A DNA stretch of 64,000 nucleotides. Source: Pseudomonadota bacterium (GTDB taxonomy: Bacteria > Myxococcota_A > UBA9042 > GCA-2863065). The stretch is taken from contig SXOX01000149.1 of assembly GCA_005776585.1 (NCBI GenBank), positions 1 through 64,000 on the forward strand. Reading direction: 5' to 3'. A program made the position numbers and the translations under genes. Shown piece after piece: positions 34,222-43,621 of the stretch. How positions within the stretch are numbered: position 1 is the first letter of the stretch; each line of letters starts with the position of its first letter. The notes below the pieces were generated by a model. That model ran no database searches. It worked only from the letters and a program-made list of their open reading frames with translations, and had not been told where the DNA came from.

Positions 34222-37200
34222 GCCAGCCACTGCGAGGCCGAAGCCCGACTCGCCCCGCGTTCGACACGCGCGCGGCCGTCTTTCGCGAAGAACATCTTGG
34301 GCCCGCGTCCTCGCATCCAAGACACCGCCGGGCTCGCTGGCGAAGACGAGTCCGGTGGGCGGCAATCGGCCTCGCCGGGTTTGCTGCCTTGGGACTGGCG
34401 ACCATCGTCGACTTCGGCGGTGTGGTCGAGGTGACGGTCACCGGGATGATGCTCGTGGTCAGTCTGGCAGTCCTGGCCATCGTACCACTTGCGGCGTTTG
34501 CGACCCAGGCGCTCATCGAACGCTTTGCCGACCTTGCCGGAAGCGGAGTGGTCGAGGCGCGTACCGGGCTCTTTGCCACGCTCGACAAGCGCATCGTCAT
34601 TCTCACGTGCGTCGTCGGCCTCCTCGGGCCAATTCTCGTCTCGCGCTCGGAGTCGGCGCCGCTGTGGCTTCGATACACGGCGAACATGTTCGCGATCCTG
34701 CCACTGCTCGGCGTCCTGCTCGCCATGCAATGGCTCGAGCACCGCGCGGCACCCGACAAACGGCACCGGGGCCGGTTGCTGCTGGGTTTCGCCCTGGTCG
34801 TGCTTGCCGCGCTGCTCGTGCTGTCGGTGCTGCAGGCCCTCGTTGCGACTTCGGGACCCTGGATGGCGAGATTGGCGTCGTTCCTCGTCGTGTTGCCGGC
34901 GTTCGTCGTCGCCTTCGTGCTGTTTCGGGCCTGGCCGCGCACGATCGCTTCGCCGCAAACGGACCCGTCAGCGACGGCCGACACGTCATCCAAGCCGGGT
35001 GTTGGCGCCCGGGTCAGAGCCTGGTGGCGTCGGGTGGTTGACTGGCTCTGGTCACTCATCGGAACCGACTCCACCGACGCAACAGCCAAGGACGAGGGAG
35101 CGCCTGAGGCCACGGAGTCGGCCGACACGCCGCCTCCATGGCTCGAGCCGCTGCTCTCCGATCTTCCGGAAGGCTGCACGGTGGTCGAGGCCGCGAAGAA
35201 GGTCGAGTACGGCGCAACGTCTCCCATCAGCACGTCCCACGTGCACCTCGCTCCCCTGTTCGGCGGCGTCGAGCCTACAGTCGATCAAGCGACCTTCGTC
35301 GAGGCCTTCGCATCGTCGTTCGAAACGGTCGTCGAGCACATTGGGGTCGATACCACCACCGCCCAGCGGACCCCACCTAGCGCGGACTTCCTGTTGCTGG
35401 GTGAGCCAGGCTCGGGACGCACGACGAGCCTTCTTGCGTGCGCCGTGCATGCGGCATTCGTCCGCGGCCAGCGCGTCCTCTTCATCGTCTCGGACGTGCC
35501 GCGCGCCGAAGGCATGGTCGCACGCATCACGTCTTTTCTTGCTCGCGCCGGCTTGCAGCATCAGCTCACGGCCGCGGCACCGATCGAGACCAACGTACGC
35601 ACCTGGGTGGCGGCCATGCACACGGGCGACCCATCGCAATCCAGGTCCGCCCCGTCCCACGTTCCGAATATCCTCGTCGCTACCTTCGAGTCGGTCGAGC
35701 GCGACCTCTATGGCATCGCGTTGCACGGCGACGGCGAGATCCAGGCACTGCAACGCATCCTCCGCACGATTGAGGTCGTGCTCGTCGACGATCTCCTCGA
35801 CTTCGAAGAGAGCGAGCGCTCGCACCTGCCATTTTTCCTCGGCAAGCACCGTCTCCTCCTCGCGGCTGAGTCCATGCCGCTCCAGACAGCCGTCGTCTGC
35901 CCGACCCTCGCCGCCGTAGCCCGATCCATTGTGAACGAGCGGCTATTTCCGGTGCCGCGACGCGAGCACATCGTCGAGCTTCGACCGCGCGAGGGCCAGC
36001 AGGCCTGGCGGGTCGAACTCGAGACGACCGATGTGCCACGAGCGCTCGAAGATCTGGTCGTTCGCTGTCTCGACCAGACCCGCGGCGACGGCGCGGAACT
36101 GAACGTTGTGCTGTACCGAAGGGGGCTCGATGAGCACGCGCGACGCACGCTCGAAGGTGGCGTCGCGCGGCGTGCGCGTCGAGGCCGGCTCACGGTGGTC
36201 TCCGACCTCGACGCCTTCATTCCGTTACCCGCCGGCGGAGTCGATGCCGTCTTCTATCAAGTAGCGGCGCACACGGACACCTGCCTCGCATTGTCGCTTC
36301 GCTTCGGGAGCGCCACGACGGTCGTGCTCAGTATCCGGCGTCAAGGCGACCACCTTGAGCCAGGTCCCTCCGGGGTCGTGCCACTGCTCGCCGGCCGGAC
36401 CGCCGTGCCGCTCGCCGTCGCGCACCTGCGGAACGTCCTCAGGTTCCTCCGGGCCTGGACGCCGCTCGACGATTCCGAACTCGCGCAGCTCGGCATCGAC
36501 GTTGCGGCGCTCGCTCCACCTGGGCGCGAGCGTCCGATCGCCGCGCTTGTCCGGGATGCACTTGCTCCGGATCCGCGCTACGAGAATGAGCTTCCCTGGC
36601 CCTACGTCGTGCTCAGCGACACGACGACCGCGTGGCTTCCCATCGACGTACACTCGTTGCCGTCAGGCTCCGAACGGATCGCGCGAGCGGACCGGGGCGA
36701 TGCGTTGCTCGTGCTGTCCGCCAACACGGACCCACACGAGGCGCTCCCGCCCGGCTACGCCTCACGCTGGAGCCGGTGGCAATTCGAGTCCGGTCGCCTG
36801 CTGCGGCTGGTCGACCTGGCACACAAGAGCGACCTGCGGCTCGCGACCGGAACAGACGCCGTCGTCGCAGAGCGCATCGAGGTCCGGGACAAGACGGTGG
36901 TCGTCCAGGTGACGCAATGGCGCGGTGATGGTACCGACTGGCACCTGCCCGTATGGGACGTCGCCTGGGGCCTCCCGTCCGACATGCGGAGCGAGGGCCA
37001 CCGCGGCGGCGGTCCAAGCCTTGGGGTTTCCTGGTACGACCTCGATGTCGGCGCCGCAAACTGCCAAGTTACGACCACGTTGTCCGGTCGCATGAACGAC
37101 GCGGGAGTCGTCGCGCCTGCGCCATCCATCCGGATCGGTTGGGACGCCAAGGTCGCCGCCATCGTCTTCCAGCCGCGATCTCTCGACCCAGATTCAATGG

Positions 37201-39275
37201 CCGACGTTCAGGGCCAACGCCTCGCGGGCCAATGGTCGAGTGAGGCTGCGGCATTTCGACCCGCCCTGACGGCTGCGCTCACGTACGCCTTCAACATCAG
37301 GGTTCCAGGGCTCGCTTTCTTCGCGAAGGTCCTCGCCTTCGAGCTGCCCGAGACCTCGAATCAACTCGGGACGGCGGTGGCGTTTCTCCTTCAGCCGTGG
37401 GGAGCGGGCACAGTGCTTCAGGTCCTCGGGCGCCTCCTGGCCGATCCGACCGAGCGCCTGAGTTTTTTCCAGTCGGTCGATTGGTTCTTGGGCCAACTCG
37501 AGAGCGAAACGGACCGTGCCGGCTTCCTTCGTCGCCGCGCGCGCGTCGCCTGGGGTCAAAGCGATCGCGTCGAGTCGATCGTTGACACCCGGGCACTGGT
37601 CGGCGGCATCCTCTCGCCGAGTCCCTCGTCCGCGTTGCCCCGACCAACCCCGACCGTGCAGGATGAGCGCCCCGATCTTCCCACGGTGGACCGTGTCGAC
37701 GAGCCCGCGACGCTCGTTTGGGATCCCGATGCCGCGCCCACGTCATGGGCCGACTGCGTCTCAGAGCTGTTTTTGGAGGCGGTCCGGCGTTTCCCAGCAT
37801 TCGACACGACTGAGCTCACGACATGGAGCCATGAAGCTCGGGTCCTCGTCGAGTGCGTCACAGAGCCCCCAGTGGACCAACGGGATCGGGTCGCCGCCGC
37901 GGTCGACCAGCGAAACCTCTCGACCCGACCCATGGGCCGACGCACGTGCATCGTCGTCACGGGATCCATATCGGGCGCCGAGTTCAAGTCGGCGGTCGCT
38001 TCCGCGCTCCAAACGGCGTTTCAGGACTGGTCCGCGTCCCCAGTTGCGACGTTCATCATGACGCTCTGGATCGTCCCTCGCGCACTCTTGCGACCCGGCC
38101 TCGAGCCTCACGTCTCGCATCCGGTCAACGAGACCATCGTCGGCGGCTTGCGCGTGGACGGCCTCATTCGAGCGCTGGCACCGAATACGCTCGCGACCCC
38201 CGCGCCGCCGCCGAAACGACCATCGCGAGGCCTCGCCGAGATCCTCCCGACCACGCTGTCGTATGCCTTGCCACCACGCGGTGGCTTGGCGACGCCAACA
38301 TGGATGATGGCGCTCCCGCCGCGACCTGAGGTGGGCGCAGAGCACGGTCGCACGATCCGGTGGACCCATCGGGGCCGGCATTTCGAGACCCGCTGGGGCA
38401 TGGCCTCGCCCAAGGCGGAAGACGACTACCTCGGGCGCCTTGCCGCCCTCCAAGGCCGGAGCAACGCTGCCCTCACCTCGTACATCTTCAACGATCCCTA
38501 TCTCGACGCCGTTTCCGATCTCGCCGATCACCTACTTGCGCTGTACGGCGGCGTCGTCGACTCTGGATTCTGCGAATATCTGCTCGCCTTCGTTCAGTCT
38601 CATGCCTACGTCCACGACCCAGAGGATGCTGTGGGGGACTTCCCGCGCTTTCCGTCCGAGCACCTCCTCCATGGCGGCGGCGACTGCGAGGATTCGTCGA
38701 TTACCTACGTCGCCCTGCTGGCCCGATTTGGCTACCGCGCCGCATTCCTCGATATGCCAGAGCACGTTCTCGTTGGCGTCGTCGGCCCATTCGCGGGCTC
38801 GCACTACGTGCATGGCGGCGAGAAATATCACGTCGCGGAGACCGCCACGAACGGCTCTCATCACCCCATCGGCCATGGGGACCCGAGCTACGGCCCGGCG
38901 CAGGTGCGTCCGTATCCAGCGGCGCACCTTCCCGCTGCGCCCCCGGTCGCAGTGCTCTCTGTCGCGTATCGCCGCGAACGCGCCGGGCTCCTGCGTGTCA
39001 TCGCCGTAACACGGCTCCCCGCCGGGGAGGAGCTTCGCGTGGCTGCGTACGTCAGAAATACGAGTGACCCCGATGCCATCGTCGCGACCCGCCTGGCGGG
39101 CACCGTGCTGTTGCCCCCGCTTCCTGGGGCCGCTGTTGGCTTCACCGTTGACGTGCCGGTGGCCGTGCCATCTGACGCAGGGCCGAAGGTCACCGTCGAC
39201 CTCGTCATCGCCACCGAGCATGGCATCGTTGGCCATTGGCTCGCCTCAACTCGCCTGGAGCGTCACGATGACTGA
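34218..39275 (+). CDS. Six-TM protein fused to degenerate helicase-like NTPase and transglutaminase-like domain
   Basis: A protein of 1685 aa from GTG 34218 (GTGA overlap). Residues about 45-240 hold six TM segments. At 392-403 is a P-loop, LLLGEPGSGRTTS, in which the usual Lys is Arg401. Then come FIVSDVPRAEG (motif Ia-like), NILVATFESVERDLYG (like the helicase TPGRL motif) and Walker B VVLVDDLLD (520-528), followed by a second RecA-like half ending in AVFYQVAAHTDTCLALSLRFGS. This order matches SF2 helicases, but key residues are altered. Beta-rich sequence occupies 700-1300. Residues 1440-1540 are transglutaminase-like: GGGDCEDSS with Cys1490, PEHVLVGV with His1516, and VAETATNG as the third position. 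It may act as a membrane-bound regulated protease or cross-linker. The stop overlaps the next gene by 8 nt. Confidence 0.7.
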   Translation: MSQPLRGRSPTRPAFDTRAAVFREEHLGPASSHPRHRRARWRRRVRWAAIGLAGFAALGLATIVDFGGVVEVTVTGMMLVVSLAVLAIVPLAAFATQALIERFADLAGSGVVEARTGLFATLDKRIVILTCVVGLLGPILVSRSESAPLWLRYTANMFAILPLLGVLLAMQWLEHRAAPDKRHRGRLLLGFALVVLAALLVLSVLQALVATSGPWMARLASFLVVLPAFVVAFVLFRAWPRTIASPQTDPSATADTSSKPGVGARVRAWWRRVVDWLWSLIGTDSTDATAKDEGAPEATESADTPPPWLEPLLSDLPEGCTVVEAAKKVEYGATSPISTSHVHLAPLFGGVEPTVDQATFVEAFASSFETVVEHIGVDTTTAQRTPPSADFLLLGEPGSGRTTSLLACAVHAAFVRGQRVLFIVSDVPRAEGMVARITSFLARAGLQHQLTAAAPIETNVRTWVAAMHTGDPSQSRSAPSHVPNILVATFESVERDLYGIALHGDGEIQALQRILRTIEVVLVDDLLDFEESERSHLPFFLGKHRLLLAAESMPLQTAVVCPTLAAVARSIVNERLFPVPRREHIVELRPREGQQAWRVELETTDVPRALEDLVVRCLDQTRGDGAELNVVLYRRGLDEHARRTLEGGVARRARRGRLTVVSDLDAFIPLPAGGVDAVFYQVAAHTDTCLALSLRFGSATTVVLSIRRQGDHLEPGPSGVVPLLAGRTAVPLAVAHLRNVLRFLRAWTPLDDSELAQLGIDVAALAPPGRERPIAALVRDALAPDPRYENELPWPYVVLSDTTTAWLPIDVHSLPSGSERIARADRGDALLVLSANTDPHEALPPGYASRWSRWQFESGRLLRLVDLAHKSDLRLATGTDAVVAERIEVRDKTVVVQVTQWRGDGTDWHLPVWDVAWGLPSDMRSEGHRGGGPSLGVSWYDLDVGAANCQVTTTLSGRMNDAGVVAPAPSIRIGWDAKVAAIVFQPRSLDPDSMADVQGQRLAGQWSSEAAAFRPALTAALTYAFNIRVPGLAFFAKVLAFELPETSNQLGTAVAFLLQPWGAGTVLQVLGRLLADPTERLSFFQSVDWFLGQLESETDRAGFLRRRARVAWGQSDRVESIVDTRALVGGILSPSPSSALPRPTPTVQDERPDLPTVDRVDEPATLVWDPDAAPTSWADCVSELFLEAVRRFPAFDTTELTTWSHEARVLVECVTEPPVDQRDRVAAAVDQRNLSTRPMGRRTCIVVTGSISGAEFKSAVASALQTAFQDWSASPVATFIMTLWIVPRALLRPGLEPHVSHPVNETIVGGLRVDGLIRALAPNTLATPAPPPKRPSRGLAEILPTTLSYALPPRGGLATPTWMMALPPRPEVGAEHGRTIRWTHRGRHFETRWGMASPKAEDDYLGRLAALQGRSNAALTSYIFNDPYLDAVSDLADHLLALYGGVVDSGFCEYLLAFVQSHAYVHDPEDAVGDFPRFPSEHLLHGGGDCEDSSITYVALLARFGYRAAFLDMPEHVLVGVVGPFAGSHYVHGGEKYHVAETATNGSHHPIGHGDPSYGPAQVRPYPAAHLPAAPPVAVLSVAYRRERAGLLRVIAVTRLPAGEELRVAAYVRNTSDPDAIVATRLAGTVLLPPLPGAAVGFTVDVPVAVPSDAGPKVTVDLVIATEHGIVGHWLASTRLERHDD

Positions 39276-42117
39276 CCAAGTACCCGTCGATAATGATGAC
39301 GGCCGCACGGCGCTTGCGGCGCTTGCAGCCGACTTGGCGAACTGGGACGGATCCCGCGAGGCGCGTGACGACCTGCGGCGGCGCACGCGGGAGCTGCCCG
39401 AGGTGAGGAACCCACCCGACGCCAGCGCTGGCGCGGTGCTCAAGGTGCGGGCCGCATACGAACTGAAGGACCCGACGCGTCTCGTCACCCGGTTCCAAGC
39501 TGTGGGGCCGTGCGCCTATGCGCCATACTTTGGCGATCCGGCGATGGGAGCCTGGCCATACTCCGATCCCCTGAAAGCCGCTGACGCTATTGCGCTGACT
39601 TGGCTTCCGTTGATCGCTCGGTTCGCGATGGAGGACGACGACAGGGCGCGTGACTTCGTCGACGTCCTGTTCCGCACGCGTCCACGGCGCACGTGGGTGC
39701 CGGCTTCGTGCGCGCTGGCCCAATGGGCCGTTCGTGACTCGCAAGCCTTCGACAGGCTTGCATCCCATTGGGCGGCTGCGTTCCCCGAAGGCTACGACGT
39801 GCGCCGATTCGACCGCACGCATCACAAGGAGGAGTCGGCAGTCGACGAGCACGTGGTGCGTCACTCGCTTCACGCGGCGTGTGCGTATCTCGCCGCCGGA
39901 GGCACGCGGCCACTCCATGGGCTGAGCCCCAAACAGGTGGCAACGAGCAAGCTACCAAAGGATCCCTCCGATGCGTCGACCATTCTCCTTGCCGTTCGCG
40001 AGCTCGTCGCGTCCGCAGCGACGCGGGGCGAGACGCTGCCGCATGTCACCAAGCTCATTCAAATCGACACTGCGAACGAGCTCGTCGACCCGGTCCTTCG
40101 CGACATGGCGGACGTGCTGCGCGACGATCCGGCCGCTGCCGGAGTCGTTGCGGACCTGGAGACACAGCTGCGCCGCCCGCTGTGGGCAAAGCACACCGGC
40201 GCCAATGGCCGTACCGACGCGCTGCTGAGCTGGCTCCAGTCAGCCATCTGGTTTCGAGACCGCGGAGCACCGATCACGTCCTTCCAATCTGACGCGGCAG
40301 AGTCCGCCCAAGCTCTCGGGCTCGCAATCGACGGGACAATGCCCGCAGGTGAGCCAGACGTTGGGGCGGCACTCGCGACACGTCTGCGCTTTCTCGCCGA
40401 TTCGGACACGGTCGCCACGACCGGATCGACCCGTCTTTCCGCACTTGTCGCCGAGACGGTCCTCCTTCTCGCGCACCCGGATGCGGTGGAACTCGACTGG
40501 GCGGCCCTCGCGCGCCGAGCCGGAATCGGGGACCCAGCGATCGTGTGTACCAGCCTCCCAGACAAGAAGCGGACCGTCGAGCAGGTGGGCAAGGCGGCTC
40601 TGGCCCTTCTCCTTGCTGCTGTCGACGCAGTCCCAAATGGTCTGCTACGGGACGCGAACCTGCCACGCGAAGCCGTGCTCGCCCTTGCCTCCTCAAGTGA
40701 CGGCCGCATCGCGATACAGGTCGCCGTGCAAGTCGAACGCCTCCTTCGCGAGCAGGCGACGCCTGCAGACGATCTGCGATTTCTGTGGCAGCTCCTTCAG
40801 CGCAATCCGCACCAGAAGACCTTCAAGGAGCTCGGTGAGATGCTCCGCGGCGAACCTGGGACGCTCCACGCGCTGGTCAAGGCGCTGATGGACCTCGATC
40901 GGGTCCGAGACCGTGGCGGTTCGCGCACCGACGTCCTCGAGAGCTATCGCAAGGTCGTGGAAAGCATCGAGGGACACTTGCCGAAACCAGCACCCGGAAC
41001 TCCACTCGGCCCAGAGTATCGCTTCCTGGCACTCATCGAACGGCTACGCCAGGTCGCATCCGCACCGGAGGAGGACTGCGGGAGTGCCGCTTGGCTGGAT
41101 CTGGTGGAGGAGGCCATCGTCGGTGGCTCCGAAACCTGCGGTATTCGACTATGGATGCACTGGCTCGAATGCCCCGCAGATGATCTCGAGACCCACTGGC
41201 GCGCGACGCGAAGGGCTATCGAGGCCGTGCGCGTCGCCGACCTCCCGTTCTCGTCGGAGCAGCCACGGCTCCTTCGCGAGCGTCTAGACGAGCTCGGTGC
41301 TGGGCTCGAGAACGTCGCCTGGCCTGAGCGAAAGCTCTTCGCTCGTGTCATCGATTCGACGCGCCGTTGGATCGACTCCCGCGAGGGCGCGAGCGCTGAG
41401 GCGGCAAGGAAGAGCGCTGAGGCAGCAAGGCACAGCGCTGAGGCGGTAAAGGAAATCGAACGCCTGAAGGACCTCATGGACCGCGGCGACGAGGAAGGGG
41501 TTATTGCCTTTGCGGCATCTGGCGAGTCAGGCCGGCTCGGCAAGCTTCCAGCTGAGCACGTGCTCCGGCTCCATCGGTTCCTCTTGGATCACCTGCACCT
41601 GCGAAACGCCGAGGCGCTTCGAGACGCGGTTCGCGAACGGGTTCCACTCCGTGCAGTATGGATGTACCTCGCCCCGCTCATCGCCGGCGTCGCTAGCGGC
41701 ACTGTGCTCGTGCTCGATGTCGGCACGGCCTTCGACGACCTCGCAGTGAAGTCTTCGCTCCCCATCGCCTATTGGGGAACCCTCGCAGTGACCTTCATCA
41801 GCGCCCTCGCTTTGCTTTGGGCGACCCTCGCCTCGCGAGTACGGGCGGGACCGCCGGGCAAGCGGTCGTGGTTTCGACGCGTGGCGCAGTCCGCGCGGCG
41901 TGTGGCAGCACCATTCCTCGGGGCGACCACAATCGCCGGCGTGGTCTCGGCGGTGACCCTGTGGCTCCTCGCACCGACCAGGACACTCAAGGGGGTCGAC
42001 GAGCCGGGCGAATGGGTCGCGACTTGGGTGCTTTGGACCGGACTGTCGCTGTTCCTAGGCCTCTTCGTCAGCATCGTCGTGGCTGGCCGAGGGGTCGGTG
42101 GCGAGGAGCGCCGCTGA
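39268..42117 (+). CDS. Large helical protein with four C-terminal TM segments, last gene of the tubulin-like operon
   Basis: A protein of 949 aa. ATG 39268 has GGAG 7 nt upstream and lies inside the previous gene's end, so translation is coupled. No family recognised. The first 700 residues are helical and acidic, with HEAT-like pairs of helices (for example LRFLWQLLQRNPHQKTFKELGEML). A short heptad-like repeat sits near residue 709-729 (SAEAARK, SAEAARH, SAEAVKE). Four TM segments close the protein: VWMYLAPLIAGVASGTVLVL, IAYWGTLAVTFISALALLWATLA, FLGATTIAGVVSAVTLWLLA and WVLWTGLSLFLGLFVSIVVAG. It probably serves as a membrane scaffold for the tubulin-like system. Confidence 0.7.
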   Translation: MTDQVPVDNDDGRTALAALAADLANWDGSREARDDLRRRTRELPEVRNPPDASAGAVLKVRAAYELKDPTRLVTRFQAVGPCAYAPYFGDPAMGAWPYSDPLKAADAIALTWLPLIARFAMEDDDRARDFVDVLFRTRPRRTWVPASCALAQWAVRDSQAFDRLASHWAAAFPEGYDVRRFDRTHHKEESAVDEHVVRHSLHAACAYLAAGGTRPLHGLSPKQVATSKLPKDPSDASTILLAVRELVASAATRGETLPHVTKLIQIDTANELVDPVLRDMADVLRDDPAAAGVVADLETQLRRPLWAKHTGANGRTDALLSWLQSAIWFRDRGAPITSFQSDAAESAQALGLAIDGTMPAGEPDVGAALATRLRFLADSDTVATTGSTRLSALVAETVLLLAHPDAVELDWAALARRAGIGDPAIVCTSLPDKKRTVEQVGKAALALLLAAVDAVPNGLLRDANLPREAVLALASSSDGRIAIQVAVQVERLLREQATPADDLRFLWQLLQRNPHQKTFKELGEMLRGEPGTLHALVKALMDLDRVRDRGGSRTDVLESYRKVVESIEGHLPKPAPGTPLGPEYRFLALIERLRQVASAPEEDCGSAAWLDLVEEAIVGGSETCGIRLWMHWLECPADDLETHWRATRRAIEAVRVADLPFSSEQPRLLRERLDELGAGLENVAWPERKLFARVIDSTRRWIDSREGASAEAARKSAEAARHSAEAVKEIERLKDLMDRGDEEGVIAFAASGESGRLGKLPAEHVLRLHRFLLDHLHLRNAEALRDAVRERVPLRAVWMYLAPLIAGVASGTVLVLDVGTAFDDLAVKSSLPIAYWGTLAVTFISALALLWATLASRVRAGPPGKRSWFRRVAQSARRVAAPFLGATTIAGVVSAVTLWLLAPTRTLKGVDEPGEWVATWVLWTGLSLFLGLFVSIVVAGRGVGGEERR
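41392..41454 (+). repeat. Three 21-bp in-frame tandem repeats
   Basis: Units at 41392-41412, 41413-41433 and 41434-41454, each starting AGCGCTGAGGC, encode three heptads SAEAxxx. Length is a multiple of 3, so copy changes would keep the frame and alter a coiled-coil spacer before the membrane domain. Confidence 0.85.
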
Positions 42118-42343
42118 TGTGTCCGCTGAGCTTCTCGATTTTTTCTGGCTTCGACTTGCAGATCCAACGCGACCTGAATGACGAAACATAGGCCTACTCT
42201 ACTTGATCCAACTTGCTGACCGTCGCGTAGCGCCTTGCCGGGCCGCGCGATCGGACGCCAGCACTCTCCCGCGGCGGCTGTCAGCAACGCGCATCCTCAC
42301 GCGTCCTTGTGCCATGACCGTGCCCACGCACAAGGAGCGTTCC

Positions 42344-43621
42344 ATGACACGTCGCGCCGCCTGTTTCATCGACCTTGACAACGCCCAGATCGCCGCCGAG
42401 AAGCTCGAGCTCCGCCACTGCGGTGCCTCGCGCCTCTGGATGGCGCCGTTGCTCGCCCGCATCGAGGCCCAGCTCTCGTGCACCGTCGACATCCGACGGG
42501 CGTACGGCAACGTCCTATTCGAGGCCTCCGCGGTCTTCTCGCATCGCGTGTGGAACCCCCAGGTCATTCGGGATCGCATCATGGCCGACACTGGCTACCA
42601 GATGGACCTGGCCCAGAACGGCGTTCAGATGGTCCACTGCCCTTCGACGGGCGGCGGCACGAAGAACCGCGCGGACATGCAGATGACGCTCGACGCGCTC
42701 GAGGTTACGACGCTGTACCCCCACATCGATACGATGATCATCGTGTCCAACGACTCGGACTTCTCACCGCTCGTGACCCAGCTGCGCGCGCGTGGACGTG
42801 CCACCGTCCTGGTCGGCCTCCGCTCGCAGTCGAGCGAGGCGGCTCGGCTCCTGCGCGCGATGTTCACGGACTACATCGACTACGACCAGACTCTGATCGA
42901 CGCCTACGGGGCCGACCGCGTAATGGGGATCTTGGAGACGTTGGTGCGCGACCACGCGGCCGAGCTTCGGCAAGGGATGCCCATCGACCGGCTCGAGATG
43001 CTGGCCTCGAACCTCATCCCTCCGATGCTGCACCGCTCGCTGGGGTACGGCCGATTCGCTGACCTGGTCCATGCGTGCCTCGACCACTCGCGATTCGCAT
43101 GTGTGGGGGACCGCATCAAGCTCACGCCTCCTCCGGCGACCAAGGGGAGCGACCGCGTGCATCAGATCGCTGCGGCGCTGACCAAGGCCAGAGCGCGTCA
43201 GGTGCCGGAGGTGCTCCACCCGGTGCTGGCGTATCTGCGTGCGCACCATTTCGACGCCATGGGCAGCCCGCTTGCCGAGCCGACCCTGGCCACCCTCCGC
43301 GACGCCGCGCAGGCCCACCTGAGCAATACCGCCGCAGACGTGAGCCGTTCGAAGCTCTTCGACGTCTTCAGAACGCTCTCCGAGAGCGGCGTGCTCAAGA
43401 CCGATTCGCGTGACCTTCCGATGGAGCAGGCTCGCGTGCTCGAGCTTTGCGGCCCTGAGGAGATTCCCACGCGCCTCATCCAACTGGCGAAAGACCGCCT
43501 CATGGCCACTCAGTTCGAGCTGACCGTGGCGGATGCGGACGCGCTCGCCGAAGTGGTCCTCGGCGGAACCCGAGGTCCAGAGTTGACTCGGACGGATTGG
43601 GAGGCGACGGTGCTCCAGTGA
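42344..43621 (+). CDS. NYN-domain (LabA/limkain-like) ribonuclease with OST-HTH/LOTUS domains
   Basis: A protein of 425 aa from ATG 42344, 6 nt after AAGGAG. The N-terminal NYN (PIN-like) domain has FIDLDNAQ with Asp10 and Asp12, KNRADMQMTLDALE as the central acidic helix, and IIVSNDSDFSPLV with Asp137/Asp139. These acidic residues bind the metal in this nuclease family. An OST-HTH (LOTUS) segment follows at about 205-265 (GMPIDRLEMLASNLIPPMLHRSLGYGRFADLVHACL...RIKLTP), and a second possible helical winged domain at about 290-370. Such proteins cleave or bind RNA. It leads a four-gene operon and overlaps the next gene as GTGA. Confidence 0.85.
   Translation: MTRRAACFIDLDNAQIAAEKLELRHCGASRLWMAPLLARIEAQLSCTVDIRRAYGNVLFEASAVFSHRVWNPQVIRDRIMADTGYQMDLAQNGVQMVHCPSTGGGTKNRADMQMTLDALEVTTLYPHIDTMIIVSNDSDFSPLVTQLRARGRATVLVGLRSQSSEAARLLRAMFTDYIDYDQTLIDAYGADRVMGILETLVRDHAAELRQGMPIDRLEMLASNLIPPMLHRSLGYGRFADLVHACLDHSRFACVGDRIKLTPPPATKGSDRVHQIAAALTKARARQVPEVLHPVLAYLRAHHFDAMGSPLAEPTLATLRDAAQAHLSNTAADVSRSKLFDVFRTLSESGVLKTDSRDLPMEQARVLELCGPEEIPTRLIQLAKDRLMATQFELTVADADALAEVVLGGTRGPELTRTDWEATVLQ

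Noticed and set aside
42117..42191. 24-codon reading frame starting at an ATG that overlaps the last stop of the tubulin-like operon (TGATG)
   Set aside because: GAGGAG lies upstream, but the peptide has no feature beyond length and no sign of conservation; chance is as likely.
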